The notes beneath the pieces were generated by a model. That model made no database searches, was not told the DNA's origin, and saw only the letters and a list, made by a program, of their open reading frames with translations. A program made the position numbers and the translations under genes. This document shows, one piece after another, positions 52,159-60,786 of a stretch of 64,000 nucleotides of DNA (position 1 is the stretch's first letter; every line of letters begins with the position of its first letter). The DNA comes from Inquilinus sp052078665 (lineage in GTDB: Bacteria > Pseudomonadota > Alphaproteobacteria > DSM-16000 > Inquilinaceae): NCBI RefSeq assembly GCF_052078665.1, contig NZ_JBQJIK010000005.1, forward strand, positions 62,001 through 126,000, written 5' to 3'.

Positions 52159-52410
52159 ATGAGCACGATGAACATCTCCCTGCCCGAGAGCCTGAAGTCC
52201 TTCGTCGACGAGCAGGTCAGCCAGCGCGGCTACGGCACCAGCAGCGAGTATGTGCGTGAGCTGATCCGCAAGGATCAGGACCGCCAGCAGCTTCGCGGTC
52301 TTCTGCTCGCGGGTGCCGAGTCTTCACCCACTTCTCCGGTCGACGCCGCTTACTTCGAAGGCTTGCGAGACCGGATCCGCAAGGCGGCGAACCCCGGCGA
52401 CGGGGAGTGA
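52159..52410 (+). CDS. parD: ParD-like antitoxin
   Basis: An 83-residue protein with the ribbon-helix-helix start MNISLPESLKSFVDEQVSQRGYGTSSEYVRELIRKDQDR typical of ParD/CopG-type antitoxins, and a charged C-terminal tail expected to wrap the toxin. The start is ATG at 52159 (or 52168); neither has a strong ribosome site. It is divergent from hemC with about 120 bases between, where autoregulation by the ParDE complex is likely. It overlaps parE by four bases, the usual antitoxin-first order. Confidence 0.9.
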   Translation: MSTMNISLPESLKSFVDEQVSQRGYGTSSEYVRELIRKDQDRQQLRGLLLAGAESSPTSPVDAAYFEGLRDRIRKAANPGDGE

Positions 52411-52736
52411 AGGCCAAGCCCATCGCCCTCCGCGAGCAGGCCAGGCGGGATATCGACGGTGCGATCGCCCATTACCTGGATGAGGGTGCGGTGGAAGCCG
52501 CGCTCGGCTTCGTCCACGCGCTGGAGCAGGCTTACGCTCATATCAGCCGCCATCCTGCCACCGGCTCTTCCCGCTATGCCCATGAACTGAGCCTCCCCGG
52601 GCTGCGATCTTGGGTGTTGGCACGCTATCCCCATCTGATCTTCTACGTCGAGCATGACCATCACATCGACGTCTGGCGCGTCTTGCATGGCCAGCGAGAC
52701 ATCCAGGCTTGGATGCGGGAACCCGAGGCCCCTTGA
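52407..52736 (+). CDS. parE: ParE-like toxin (RelE/ParE superfamily)
   Basis: A 109-residue protein with the RelE/ParE fold signature: an N-terminal helical hairpin (ALREQARRDIDGAIAHYL), RHPATGSSRYAHELSLPGLRSWVLARYPHLIFYVEHDHHIDVWRVLHGQRDI. The final RVLHGQRDI strand is very characteristic. It begins with GTG at 52407 overlapping the parD stop, with GGGGA upstream. Plasmid and chromosomal ParE proteins poison DNA gyrase. The basic residues and the terminal strand are intact, so the toxin looks functional. Confidence 0.9.
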   Translation: MKAKPIALREQARRDIDGAIAHYLDEGAVEAALGFVHALEQAYAHISRHPATGSSRYAHELSLPGLRSWVLARYPHLIFYVEHDHHIDVWRVLHGQRDIQAWMREPEAP

Positions 52737-52897
52737 ATCCTGCCGGTCCTTTCGACCCCATGAGCAGTCGCGTTCCGATAGCGGGCTTGACGGGAGAGAA
52801 GATCTGTGTTCGTGTTTTGTTCGAAGACGTGGCAAGCCGGTTGCTGGAACCCATGAGCACCGATTGCACGGCTCTGTGGAACCGCTAGGCTGGCGCG

Positions 52898-54352
52898 ATG
52901 GTGTTCGATTTCGACGCGCTCGAAACCCTTCGCGCCCATCATCCGGCGTGGCGGCTGCTGCGCTCGGATCACGCATCGCTCGCCATCGGCTTCCTGCATC
53001 GCGTCTTCGTCGCACCCAACACGCGCGTTATCGCGGCGGCGGACCTCGCCGAAGCGCTCGAGGACGAGCTCTATGCCTTGCGCGAGCGCTGGGGTGAGGA
53101 CCGGTTTCCGCGGCCGGCGCTCGACTACCTCACCGACTGGGCCGCCACGGATAAGGGATGGCTGCGCAAATTCTATCGCGCCGGAACGGACGAGCTTCAG
53201 TTCGACCTGACCCCGGCTGCCGAAAAGGCCATCATCTGGCTGGGGCAGTTGTCGGAACGCAGCTTCGTCGGCACCGAATCCCGCCTGCTCACCCTGTTCG
53301 AGCTGCTGCGGCAGATGAGCGAAGGCAGCGAATCCGATCCGGCGAAGCGCGTCATCGAACTGCGACGGCGGCGCGACGAAATCGATGCCGAGATCGCGCA
53401 GGTGCAGGCAGGTCATGTGCCGCTGTTGGACGACACCGCCCTGAAGGACCGGTTCCAGCAATTCACCCAGCTTGCGCGCGAGCTGTTGGCTGATTTCCGC
53501 GAGGTGGAGCACAACTTCCGCCTGCTGGATCGCAAGGTGCGGGAGCGGATCGCCTTGTGGGAGGGAGCCAAGGGTGCCCTCCTGGAAGAGATCATGGGCG
53601 AGCACGACGCCATCGGCGACTCCGACCAGGGCCGGAGCTTCCGGGCCTTCTGGGACTTCCTGATGTCCAGCCGAAGACAGGAGGAGCTGACCGAGCTGCT
53701 GGATCGGGTGCTGGCCCTGCCTGCGGTGACCGATCTGCAGCCCGATGCCCGCATGCGGCGGGTTCACTACGACTGGCTGGAGGCCGGCGAACACACCCAG
53801 CGCACGGTGGCGCTGCTGTCGCAGCAGCTGCGGCGCTTTCTCGACGACCAGGCCTGGCTCGAGAACCGCAGGATCATGGATATCCTGCACGGCATCGAGA
53901 CCAAGGCGATCGCCTTGCGGCAGTCGCCGCCGCCGGATGACGTGGCCAGCATCGCCGAGCCCGCCGCGGCCATCGAGCTGCCGCTGGAGCGGCCGTTGTA
54001 TGCCCCGGCGCGCCGGTCCTTGATCGCCGAGATCGCGCTGCAGGAGGGGAGCGGCGATATCGATCCATCGGAGCTCTACGACCAGGTCGTCATCGACAAG
54101 GCCCGACTCACCCGTCACATCCGCCATGCCCTGCAGGCTCGCCCGCAGGTCACGCTGCGGGAGCTGATCGAGGCCCAGCCGCTGCAGCATGGGTTGGCGG
54201 AGCTGGTGGCTTATCTGCAGCTCGGCACCGACTCGTTCAGAGCCGAGGTCGTCGACGGTGCAATGGATCTGATCGCATGGACGACTGCGGCCCGGGACGG
54301 TCGATCCACGCACAGGCAGGCCCGATTGCCGCGGATCATCTTTGCGAGATGA
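52898..54352 (+). CDS. jetA: Wadjet component JetA (DUF3375)
   Basis: A 484-residue protein matching the DUF3375 family in length and in segments such as FDALETLRAHHPAWRLLRSDHASLAIGFLHRVF at the N-terminus, ALDYLTDWAATDKGWLRKFY and AEKAIIWLGQLSERSFVGTESRLLTLFELL. In the Wadjet complex JetA is the kleisin-like bridge of an SMC-type (MukBEF-related) loop extruder. A helical, probably coiled-coil region lies around residues 140-220. It is the first gene of a tightly overlapping jetABCD operon and overlaps jetB by ATGA. The assignment is reinforced by all three other components in order. Confidence 0.92.
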   Translation: MVFDFDALETLRAHHPAWRLLRSDHASLAIGFLHRVFVAPNTRVIAAADLAEALEDELYALRERWGEDRFPRPALDYLTDWAATDKGWLRKFYRAGTDELQFDLTPAAEKAIIWLGQLSERSFVGTESRLLTLFELLRQMSEGSESDPAKRVIELRRRRDEIDAEIAQVQAGHVPLLDDTALKDRFQQFTQLARELLADFREVEHNFRLLDRKVRERIALWEGAKGALLEEIMGEHDAIGDSDQGRSFRAFWDFLMSSRRQEELTELLDRVLALPAVTDLQPDARMRRVHYDWLEAGEHTQRTVALLSQQLRRFLDDQAWLENRRIMDILHGIETKAIALRQSPPPDDVASIAEPAAAIELPLERPLYAPARRSLIAEIALQEGSGDIDPSELYDQVVIDKARLTRHIRHALQARPQVTLRELIEAQPLQHGLAELVAYLQLGTDSFRAEVVDGAMDLIAWTTAARDGRSTHRQARLPRIIFAR

Positions 54353-55026
54353 GGATGGACCAGGGAGAACAGGAGCGAACCGCCGCAGCGACGGCGTCCC
54401 CAGGCCGGCCGGATCTCTCGACTCTGGCGATCGCCTTGCTCAAGGGGGTTGTCTATCGTGAGGAGGATGAGCGGCTCTGGGGGGCGTTGCTGGATCTCCA
54501 AGTTCGGCTGCGCGACTACATCGCCGTGCTCGGCCTCGATCTGGTGCTCGACGAGGCCGAAGGCTACGCCTTTCTCAAGAGCCGGCCCGAACCGGCGGAG
54601 GACGAGGCCGGCCCCCGGTTGCGGCGCCTCATCGTGCGCCGGCCGCTGTCGTTCCCGGTCAGCCTGCTGCTGGCGCTGCTGCGCAAGAAGCTCGTCGAAT
54701 TCGATGCCGGCGGAGGCGACACGCGCCTGGTGCTGACGCGGGACGAGATCGTCGAACTGGTCCGCGTCTTTCTGCCCGACAGCAGCAACGAGGCCAGGCT
54801 GATCGATCAGATCGACGCGCAGATCAACAAGGTTGTCGATCTCGGCTTCCTCCGGCGCCTCAAGCCCAGCGGTGGAACGGTCGTGGGGCCGGCCGGCTTC
54901 GAGGTCCGGCGCATCCTCAAGGCCTTTGTCGACGCCCAATGGCTGGCCGATTTCGATGCCCGGCTGGCCGACTATCAGGCCCATCTCGCCGGCGGAGAGC
55001 GAGCCGCAGGAGACACCGATGAATGA
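54349..55026 (+). CDS. jetB: Wadjet component JetB (DUF4194)
   Basis: A 225-residue protein of the DUF4194 type. It has ALLKGVVYREEDERLWGALLDLQVRLRDYIAVLGLDLVLDEAEGYAFL and a winged-helix-like region (RRLIVRRPLSFPVSLLLALLRKKLVEFD, RLVLTRDEIVELVRVFLPD). JetB corresponds to the MukE/KITE subunit that dimerises and binds JetA and DNA. The ATG at 54349 overlaps the jetA stop (ATGA); ATG at 54355 is an alternative. It overlaps jetC by eight bases. Confidence 0.92.
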   Translation: MRMDQGEQERTAAATASPGRPDLSTLAIALLKGVVYREEDERLWGALLDLQVRLRDYIAVLGLDLVLDEAEGYAFLKSRPEPAEDEAGPRLRRLIVRRPLSFPVSLLLALLRKKLVEFDAGGGDTRLVLTRDEIVELVRVFLPDSSNEARLIDQIDAQINKVVDLGFLRRLKPSGGTVVGPAGFEVRRILKAFVDAQWLADFDARLADYQAHLAGGERAAGDTDE

Positions 55027-58000
55027 CCTGCAGCCCCGGGACGACCAGCTGTCCCTTGGTCTCGACGCCCGGATCGAGGGCTCGCTGGCCGGCTTCCGGC
55101 TGAAGCGGCTCGAGGTCTTCAATTGGGGGACGTTCCACAATCGGATCTGGACACTCTCCCTCGATGGCCGCAACGGCCTGCTCACGGGCGACATCGGCTC
55201 CGGCAAATCGACCCTGGTGGACGCGGTCACGACTTTGCTCGTGCCGGCGCATCGCGTCGCCTACAACAAGGCTGCCGGAGCCGATGTCAAGGAGCGCACG
55301 CTCCGCTCCTACGTGCTCGGGCATTACAAGTCCGAACGCAACGAAGCCACCGGGACGGCCAAGCCGGTGAGCCTGCGCGACCACAACAGCTATTCCGTCA
55401 TTCTCGGGGTCTTCCACAATGCCGGCTACGACCAGACGGTGACGCTGGCACAGGTGTTCTGGATCAAGGACACCCAGGCGCAGCCGGCGCGCTTCTTCGT
55501 GGGGGCGGAGCGCGACCTTTCGATCGCGGCGGATTTCACGCAGTTCGGTTCGGACCTCACGCAGCTGCGCCGGAAGCTGCGGGCCGCTGGGGCGGAGATC
55601 GAGGACAGCTTTCCCCGCTACGGCGCATGGTTTCGCCGCCGCTTCGGCATCGAAAGCGATCAGGCGCTGGAGCTGTTCCATCAGACGGTGTCGATGAAGT
55701 CGGTCGGCAATCTGACCGATTTCGTGCGCGACCACATGCTGGAGCCGTTCGAGGTGGCGCCGCGCATCCAGGCGCTGATCACCCATTTCGACGACCTCGA
55801 TCGGGCGCATCGGGCGGTCCTGAAGGCGCAGCGGCAGGTCGAGCTGCTCACGCCGCTCGTGGCCGATTGCGGGCGGCACACCGCGCTGGCCGGCGAGGTC
55901 GTGGATCTGGAGCGCTGCCGCGAAGCGCTGCGGGGATACTTCGCGGGCCTGAAGCTGGGGCTGCTCGACAAGCGCCTGGCCACGCTGGAACACGACTGGA
56001 CCCGGCTCGACGGGGAGGTCAGGCGTCTCGAGGCGCAGCATGGCGAGCAACAGATCCGGCTCGACGAGATCAGGCAGGCCGTCGCCGAGAATGGCGGGGA
56101 CCGGCTGGAGCGGCTGGCCGCCGAGATCCAGAGGAAGCAGGCGCTGCGGGACACGCGTCAGGCCAAGGCGCGCCGGTATGGGGAACTGACCGCGATTCTG
56201 GGCGAACCGGCCGTTGCCGACGTTGCGGCCTTCGCCGGCCAGCGCCTCCGCCTTGCCGCCTTGCGCGACGAGCTTCGCGGGCGCGACGCGGATCTGCAGA
56301 ACAACGTGACCGAGCACGGCGTGACCCTGCGCCAAGGCAAGCTCGAGCATGACGGCCTGCAGGCCGAGATCGACAGCCTGAAGCGGCGGCGCAGCAACAT
56401 CGACGACCGGCAGATCCAGATCCGCGCCGCCCTGTGCGACGCGCTCGGCATCGCCGAGGATGAGATGCCGTTCGCGGGCGAGCTGATCCAGGTGCGTGAA
56501 GCGGACCGCGACTGGGAGGGCGCCGCCGAGCGGCTGCTGCGGAACTTCGGGCTGTCGCTGCTGGTGCCTGATGCCCGTTACCGGGCGGTCGCCGACTGGG
56601 TGGACCGCAACCATCTGCGCGGCCGGCTGGTCTATTTCCACGTCCGTCCGCGCCGGCCGGGCGACCTTCCCGACCTGCACCGCGACTCGCTCGTCCGGAA
56701 GCTGGCGGTCAGGCCCGACTCGCCGTTCTACGACTGGCTGGACCGCGAGCTCGCCTATCGGTTCGATTTCGCGTGCTGTGCGACGCAGGACGAGTTCCGG
56801 CGCGAGGCCCGCGCCCTCACGCGTGCCGGCCAGATCAAGGACCCCAACGGGCGGCATGAGAAGGACGACCGCCACCGCATCGACGATCGCAGCCGTTACG
56901 TGCTGGGCTGGACCAACGCCGAGAAGATCGCGGCGCTCGAAGAGAATAGGGACCAGCTCGAACGGCGCCTGCATCAGGTCGCCGAACTCGTCGCCAAGCT
57001 CAACTCCGAGCGGGAGGGATTGGCGCACCGCCTCGCAGCCTCGGCGAAGCTGGAGGAGTTTGCCGAGTACGGGGAACTCGATTGGACGAGCGTGGCCGCG
57101 GAGATCGCGGCGCTGGAGGCCGAGCGCGAGCGGCTGGCTTCGGCGTCCGACGTGCTGAGGCAACTGAACGAGCAATTCCGGCAGGCGAAGGAACTGCTGG
57201 GGCGGATGGAGAAGGACCTCAGGGAGGCCAGGGACGCGCGCTCCAAGGTCGAGCAGCGCCGCAGCGACGCCGAAGCGCTGCGGCAGCAGGCGCAGGAACT
57301 GGTGCGGGACGCAGCGGCCGACGAGGCGCTGTCGCTGCGGCTGGAGACGATGCGTGCCGAGGCCTTGGGCGACCGCCAGCTGACCGTGGAATCGTGCGAC
57401 AACCGGGAGCACGACCTTCGCGTCTGGCTCCAGGCCGCTATCGACGCCGAGCGGAAGAAGCTGGAACGCCTGACCGAGAAGATCATCAAGGCCATGTCGG
57501 CCTTCAAGGACGAATTCAAGCTCGAGACCGCCGAGATCGATGCCAGCCTCGACGCCGCGTTCGAATACGGGACGCTGCTCGATCAGTTGAACCGGGACGA
57601 CCTGCCGCGTTTCGTCGCCCGCTTCAAGGAGCTGCTGAACGTCAACACGATCAACGAAATCGCCAACTTCAATGCCCAGCTGGCCCGCGAGCGCGAGACC
57701 ATCAAGCAGCGGATCGATCGCATCAACGAGTCGCTGGCGCAGATCGACTACAACCCCGGGCGCTATATCATCCTGGAATCCCAACCCAGCCCGGACAGCG
57801 AGGTCCGGGACTTCCAGGCGAGCCTGCGGGCTTGCACCGAGGGGGCGCTGACCGGCGCCGAGGATTCCCAGTATTCCGAAGCCAAGTTCCTGCAGGTCAA
57901 GGCGATCATCGACCGCTTCCGCGGGCGGGAGGGCCTGTCCGAGCAGGACCGTCGCTGGACCGCCAAGGTGACCGACGTGCGCAACTGGTTCCTGTTCGCC

Positions 58001-58441
58001 GCCAGCGAACGCTGGCGCGAGGACGGGGCCGAGCACGAGCACTATTCCGATTCCGGCGGCAAGTCGGGCGGCCAGAAGGAGAAGCTGGCCTACACGATCC
58101 TGGCGGCCAGTCTGGCGTATCAGTTCGGACTGGAGTGGGGGGCCGCGCGCTCCCGCTCCTTCCGCTTCGTCGTCATCGACGAGGCCTTTGGACGCGGCTC
58201 CGACGAATCGGCGCAATACGGCCTCCAGCTTTTCCGGCAGCTCAACCTGCAGTTGCTGATCATCACGCCGCTGCAGAAGATCCATATCATCGAGCCGTTC
58301 GTATCCAGCGTCGGCTTCGTTCAGAACGAAGACGGCCGTGCCTCGAGGCTCCTCATGCTGACGATCGAGGAGTACCAGGCGCGGAAGGCGTCATACATGG
58401 CGTCGACGGACATGCTGGCGACGGCAGATCTGCCGGAATGA
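55019..58441 (+). CDS. jetC: Wadjet component JetC, SMC/MukB-like ATPase
   Basis: A 1140-residue SMC-like ATPase. Walker A is GDIGSGKST (residues 57-65), preceded by FNWGTFHNRIWTLSLDGRNGLLTG. Long charged coiled-coil arms run roughly 330-460 and 650-870 and flank a central hinge-like globular part (~460-640). Near the C-terminus are the ABC signature SGGKSGGQKEKLAY (about 1014-1027) and Walker B FRFVVIDEAFGRGSDES (~1050). This is the motor that extrudes plasmid DNA. All nucleotide-binding motifs are intact. The ATG at 55019 has AGGAGA upstream. It overlaps jetD by four bases. Confidence 0.95.
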   Translation: MNDLQPRDDQLSLGLDARIEGSLAGFRLKRLEVFNWGTFHNRIWTLSLDGRNGLLTGDIGSGKSTLVDAVTTLLVPAHRVAYNKAAGADVKERTLRSYVLGHYKSERNEATGTAKPVSLRDHNSYSVILGVFHNAGYDQTVTLAQVFWIKDTQAQPARFFVGAERDLSIAADFTQFGSDLTQLRRKLRAAGAEIEDSFPRYGAWFRRRFGIESDQALELFHQTVSMKSVGNLTDFVRDHMLEPFEVAPRIQALITHFDDLDRAHRAVLKAQRQVELLTPLVADCGRHTALAGEVVDLERCREALRGYFAGLKLGLLDKRLATLEHDWTRLDGEVRRLEAQHGEQQIRLDEIRQAVAENGGDRLERLAAEIQRKQALRDTRQAKARRYGELTAILGEPAVADVAAFAGQRLRLAALRDELRGRDADLQNNVTEHGVTLRQGKLEHDGLQAEIDSLKRRRSNIDDRQIQIRAALCDALGIAEDEMPFAGELIQVREADRDWEGAAERLLRNFGLSLLVPDARYRAVADWVDRNHLRGRLVYFHVRPRRPGDLPDLHRDSLVRKLAVRPDSPFYDWLDRELAYRFDFACCATQDEFRREARALTRAGQIKDPNGRHEKDDRHRIDDRSRYVLGWTNAEKIAALEENRDQLERRLHQVAELVAKLNSEREGLAHRLAASAKLEEFAEYGELDWTSVAAEIAALEAERERLASASDVLRQLNEQFRQAKELLGRMEKDLREARDARSKVEQRRSDAEALRQQAQELVRDAAADEALSLRLETMRAEALGDRQLTVESCDNREHDLRVWLQAAIDAERKKLERLTEKIIKAMSAFKDEFKLETAEIDASLDAAFEYGTLLDQLNRDDLPRFVARFKELLNVNTINEIANFNAQLARERETIKQRIDRINESLAQIDYNPGRYIILESQPSPDSEVRDFQASLRACTEGALTGAEDSQYSEAKFLQVKAIIDRFRGREGLSEQDRRWTAKVTDVRNWFLFAASERWREDGAEHEHYSDSGGKSGGQKEKLAYTILAASLAYQFGLEWGAARSRSFRFVVIDEAFGRGSDESAQYGLQLFRQLNLQLLIITPLQKIHIIEPFVSSVGFVQNEDGRASRLLMLTIEEYQARKASYMASTDMLATADLPE

Positions 58442-59631
58442 ACTGGACCACTCCGCGCGACCTGAAGGTCCAGCTCTCGCGGCTCCGGGATCGTGGGGAG
58501 CTGCTGCGGCCCCTGGTCACCGGCGAGGCGGCATTCCCTCTGCGCCTCGTCCTGAAGGGGCCCAGTTCGTCCGAGTTGACCGATCGCTTCGAGGCCGTGC
58601 GGGCGTGGGCCGCGGATCTCGCGGCGGTGCCGCATGTCCGCATCGAGTGGCGCGAGGCCCGCCACCGTGTCCACGGCCTGCAGCGCCTGCCCGTCCAGGC
58701 CTGGGTCGACACGCTGGACGGCGCGCTCACGTTGCTGGGCAGCCGCCACGAGGGCGAGCGGCTGCGGCAGATGGTCGAATCGGCGAGGACCCTGGCCCCG
58801 GCCCTTCTGCCCTGGCTGGCCAGGCGCCCGGTGCAGGCCGTCGCTCTTGCTGATCGGTGGCAGCGCCTGATCGACGTCGTGCTCTGGTTGGCCGATCACC
58901 CGCGCCCCGGCATCTATCTGCGTCAGGTGGACGTTCCCGGGGTCGACAGCAAATTCATCGAAGCGCATCGCGCGGTCTTGTCCGAGCTGCTCGACCTCGC
59001 ACTGCCTCCGGAGGCCGTGCAGCCCGACCGGGCAGGCGTCGGTCAATTCGCGTCCCGCTACGGTTTCCTGGACAAGCCCGTCCGCATCCGCTTTCGCGTG
59101 CTCGACGACGACATCCGGCTGCTGCCCGGTATTGCGCGCCCCGACATCACGCTAGACGCAGACAGCTTCGCGGCCCTGGATCTTCCGATCGGGCGCGTCT
59201 TCATCACCGAGAACGAGACCAACTTTCTCGCCTTCCCGCCGGTCCGTGACGGGATCGTGGTCTTCGGCGCCGGCTACGGCTGGGATGCGCTCGCCAGGGC
59301 CCGCTGGCTGGCCCGGAGCGCGATCCATTATTGGGGCGACATCGACACGCACGGCTTTGCAATTCTCGACCAGCTGCGCCGCCATTTTGGGCATGTGTCC
59401 TCGTTCCTGATGAATCGCGGGATCCTGACCGCGCACTGCCAGCACTGGGGCGAGGAACCCGATCAGGTGACGAACGATCTGCCCTGGCTGGAGAACGAGG
59501 AGCGCGCCCTGTTCGACGATCTGCGCCACAACCGTATCCGCCCGAATCTGCGGCTGGAGCAGGAGCGGGTGGGATTTCGGTGGGTCACGGATGGTCTGCG
59601 CCGCCTCGCGGGCGATCCGGATCGCGGTTGA
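58438..59631 (+). CDS. jetD: Wadjet component JetD, Toprim-type nuclease (DUF3322/DUF2220)
   Basis: A 397-residue protein. The N-terminal ~190 residues fit DUF3322 (TTPRDLKVQLSRLRDRGELLRPL, HVRIEWREARHRVHGLQRLPVQAWVDT). The C-terminal part fits DUF2220, with the Toprim-like acidic residues visible: Glu in VFITENETNFLAFP (near 258-262) and the DxD of HYWGDIDTHGFAIL (near 300). JetD is the topoisomerase VI-like nuclease that cleaves closed-circular DNA after loop extrusion. The start ATG overlaps the jetC stop. With all catalytic acids present the system looks active. Confidence 0.94.
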   Translation: MNWTTPRDLKVQLSRLRDRGELLRPLVTGEAAFPLRLVLKGPSSSELTDRFEAVRAWAADLAAVPHVRIEWREARHRVHGLQRLPVQAWVDTLDGALTLLGSRHEGERLRQMVESARTLAPALLPWLARRPVQAVALADRWQRLIDVVLWLADHPRPGIYLRQVDVPGVDSKFIEAHRAVLSELLDLALPPEAVQPDRAGVGQFASRYGFLDKPVRIRFRVLDDDIRLLPGIARPDITLDADSFAALDLPIGRVFITENETNFLAFPPVRDGIVVFGAGYGWDALARARWLARSAIHYWGDIDTHGFAILDQLRRHFGHVSSFLMNRGILTAHCQHWGEEPDQVTNDLPWLENEERALFDDLRHNRIRPNLRLEQERVGFRWVTDGLRRLAGDPDRG

Positions 59632-59723
59632 CGTCTCCGTTGGCATCTTCTCGCGCTGACGTGCTGCCTTCCGTCGCCACGGTCCTTTCGTCCCGCCGGC
59701 AGACCGCCTATATCGGGCCGATC

Positions 59724-60779
59724 ATGATCGTGCTCGGCATCGAGACCTCCTGCGACGAGACGGCGGCGGCGCTGGTCGACGACCAGCGGCGCATCCTGGC
59801 CAACGTCGTGCTCAGCCAGATCGAGGAGCACGCCCCCTATGGCGGCGTGGTGCCCGAGGTGGCGGCGCGCGCCCATCTGGCCCATCTCGACGGCGTGGTC
59901 CGCCGGGCGCTGGCCGAGGCCGGGATCGGCCTCGACGCGGTCGACGGCATCGCCGCCACCGCCGGGCCGGGGCTGATCGGCGGCGTCGCCGTCGGGGTGA
60001 TGACCGCCAAGGGCATCGCCGCCGCCCGCGGCCTGCCCTTCCTCGGCGTCAACCATCTCGAGGGTCACGCCCTGACCGCCCGACTGACCGACGGCGTCGA
60101 CTTCCCCTACCTGCTGCTGCTGGTCTCCGGCGGCCATTGCCAGTTGCTCTGCGTCGAGGGCGTCGGCCGCTACCGGCGTTGGGGCACCACCATCGACGAC
60201 GCGGTCGGCGAGGCCTTCGACAAGGTCGCCAAGATGCTCGGCCTCGGCCATCCCGGGGGGCCGCTGGTCGAGGCGGCGGCGCGGGGCGGCAACCCGAAGC
60301 GCTTCGCCCTGCCGCGGCCGATGGTCGGACGGCCGGACTGCGACTTCTCCTTCTCCGGCCTCAAGACCGCGGTGCGCCGCGCCGTGGCCGATCTGCCGCA
60401 GCCGCCGGCGGCGCAGGATGTCGCCGATCTCTGCGCCGCCTTCCAGGAATCGGTGGCGGCCTCGCTGGCCGACCGTGCCAAGCGCGCGATTGCCCGGTTC
60501 CGAGCGGAGCATCCGGCCGGCGGCGCCTTCGTGGTGGCCGGCGGCGTCGCCGCCAACCGGCGCCTGCGCGCCCGCCTGTCCGAGGTGGCGGAGGCGGCGG
60601 GGCTGCCCTTCGTCGCGCCGCCGCTGAACCTGTGCACCGACAACGGCGCCATGATCGCCTGGGCCGGGCTGGAGCGGCTGCGCCTGGGCCTGGTCGACGG
60701 GCTCGACTGCGCGCCGCGGCCGCGCTGGCCGCTCGATCCCACCGCGACGGCGGCGATCGGCGCCGGGGTGAAGGCTTGA
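59724..60779 (+). CDS. tsaD: tRNA N6-adenosine threonylcarbamoyltransferase TsaD
   Basis: A 351-residue ASKHA-fold enzyme of the Kae1/Qri7/TsaD family. It begins MIVLGIETSCDETAAAL and has EVAARAHLAHLDGVV, the metal-binding HLEGHALTARL (His-x3-His), LLVSGGHCQLL, DDAVGEAFDKVAKMLGLGHPGGP and a C-terminal LCTDNGAMIAWAG. With TsaB/C/E it installs t6A37 on ANN-decoding tRNAs, including tRNA-Thr. The open frame extends far upstream into jetD, but the canonical start is ATG 59724. Confidence 0.97.
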   Translation: MIVLGIETSCDETAAALVDDQRRILANVVLSQIEEHAPYGGVVPEVAARAHLAHLDGVVRRALAEAGIGLDAVDGIAATAGPGLIGGVAVGVMTAKGIAAARGLPFLGVNHLEGHALTARLTDGVDFPYLLLLVSGGHCQLLCVEGVGRYRRWGTTIDDAVGEAFDKVAKMLGLGHPGGPLVEAAARGGNPKRFALPRPMVGRPDCDFSFSGLKTAVRRAVADLPQPPAAQDVADLCAAFQESVAASLADRAKRAIARFRAEHPAGGAFVVAGGVAANRRLRARLSEVAEAAGLPFVAPPLNLCTDNGAMIAWAGLERLRLGLVDGLDCAPRPRWPLDPTATAAIGAGVKA

Positions 60780-60786
60780 GCCGCCA

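Noticed and set aside
54917..58285. A 1122-codon frame antisense to jetC
   Set aside because: Its composition is that of a reverse-strand shadow in high-GC DNA; the plus-strand frame has all SMC ATPase motifs.
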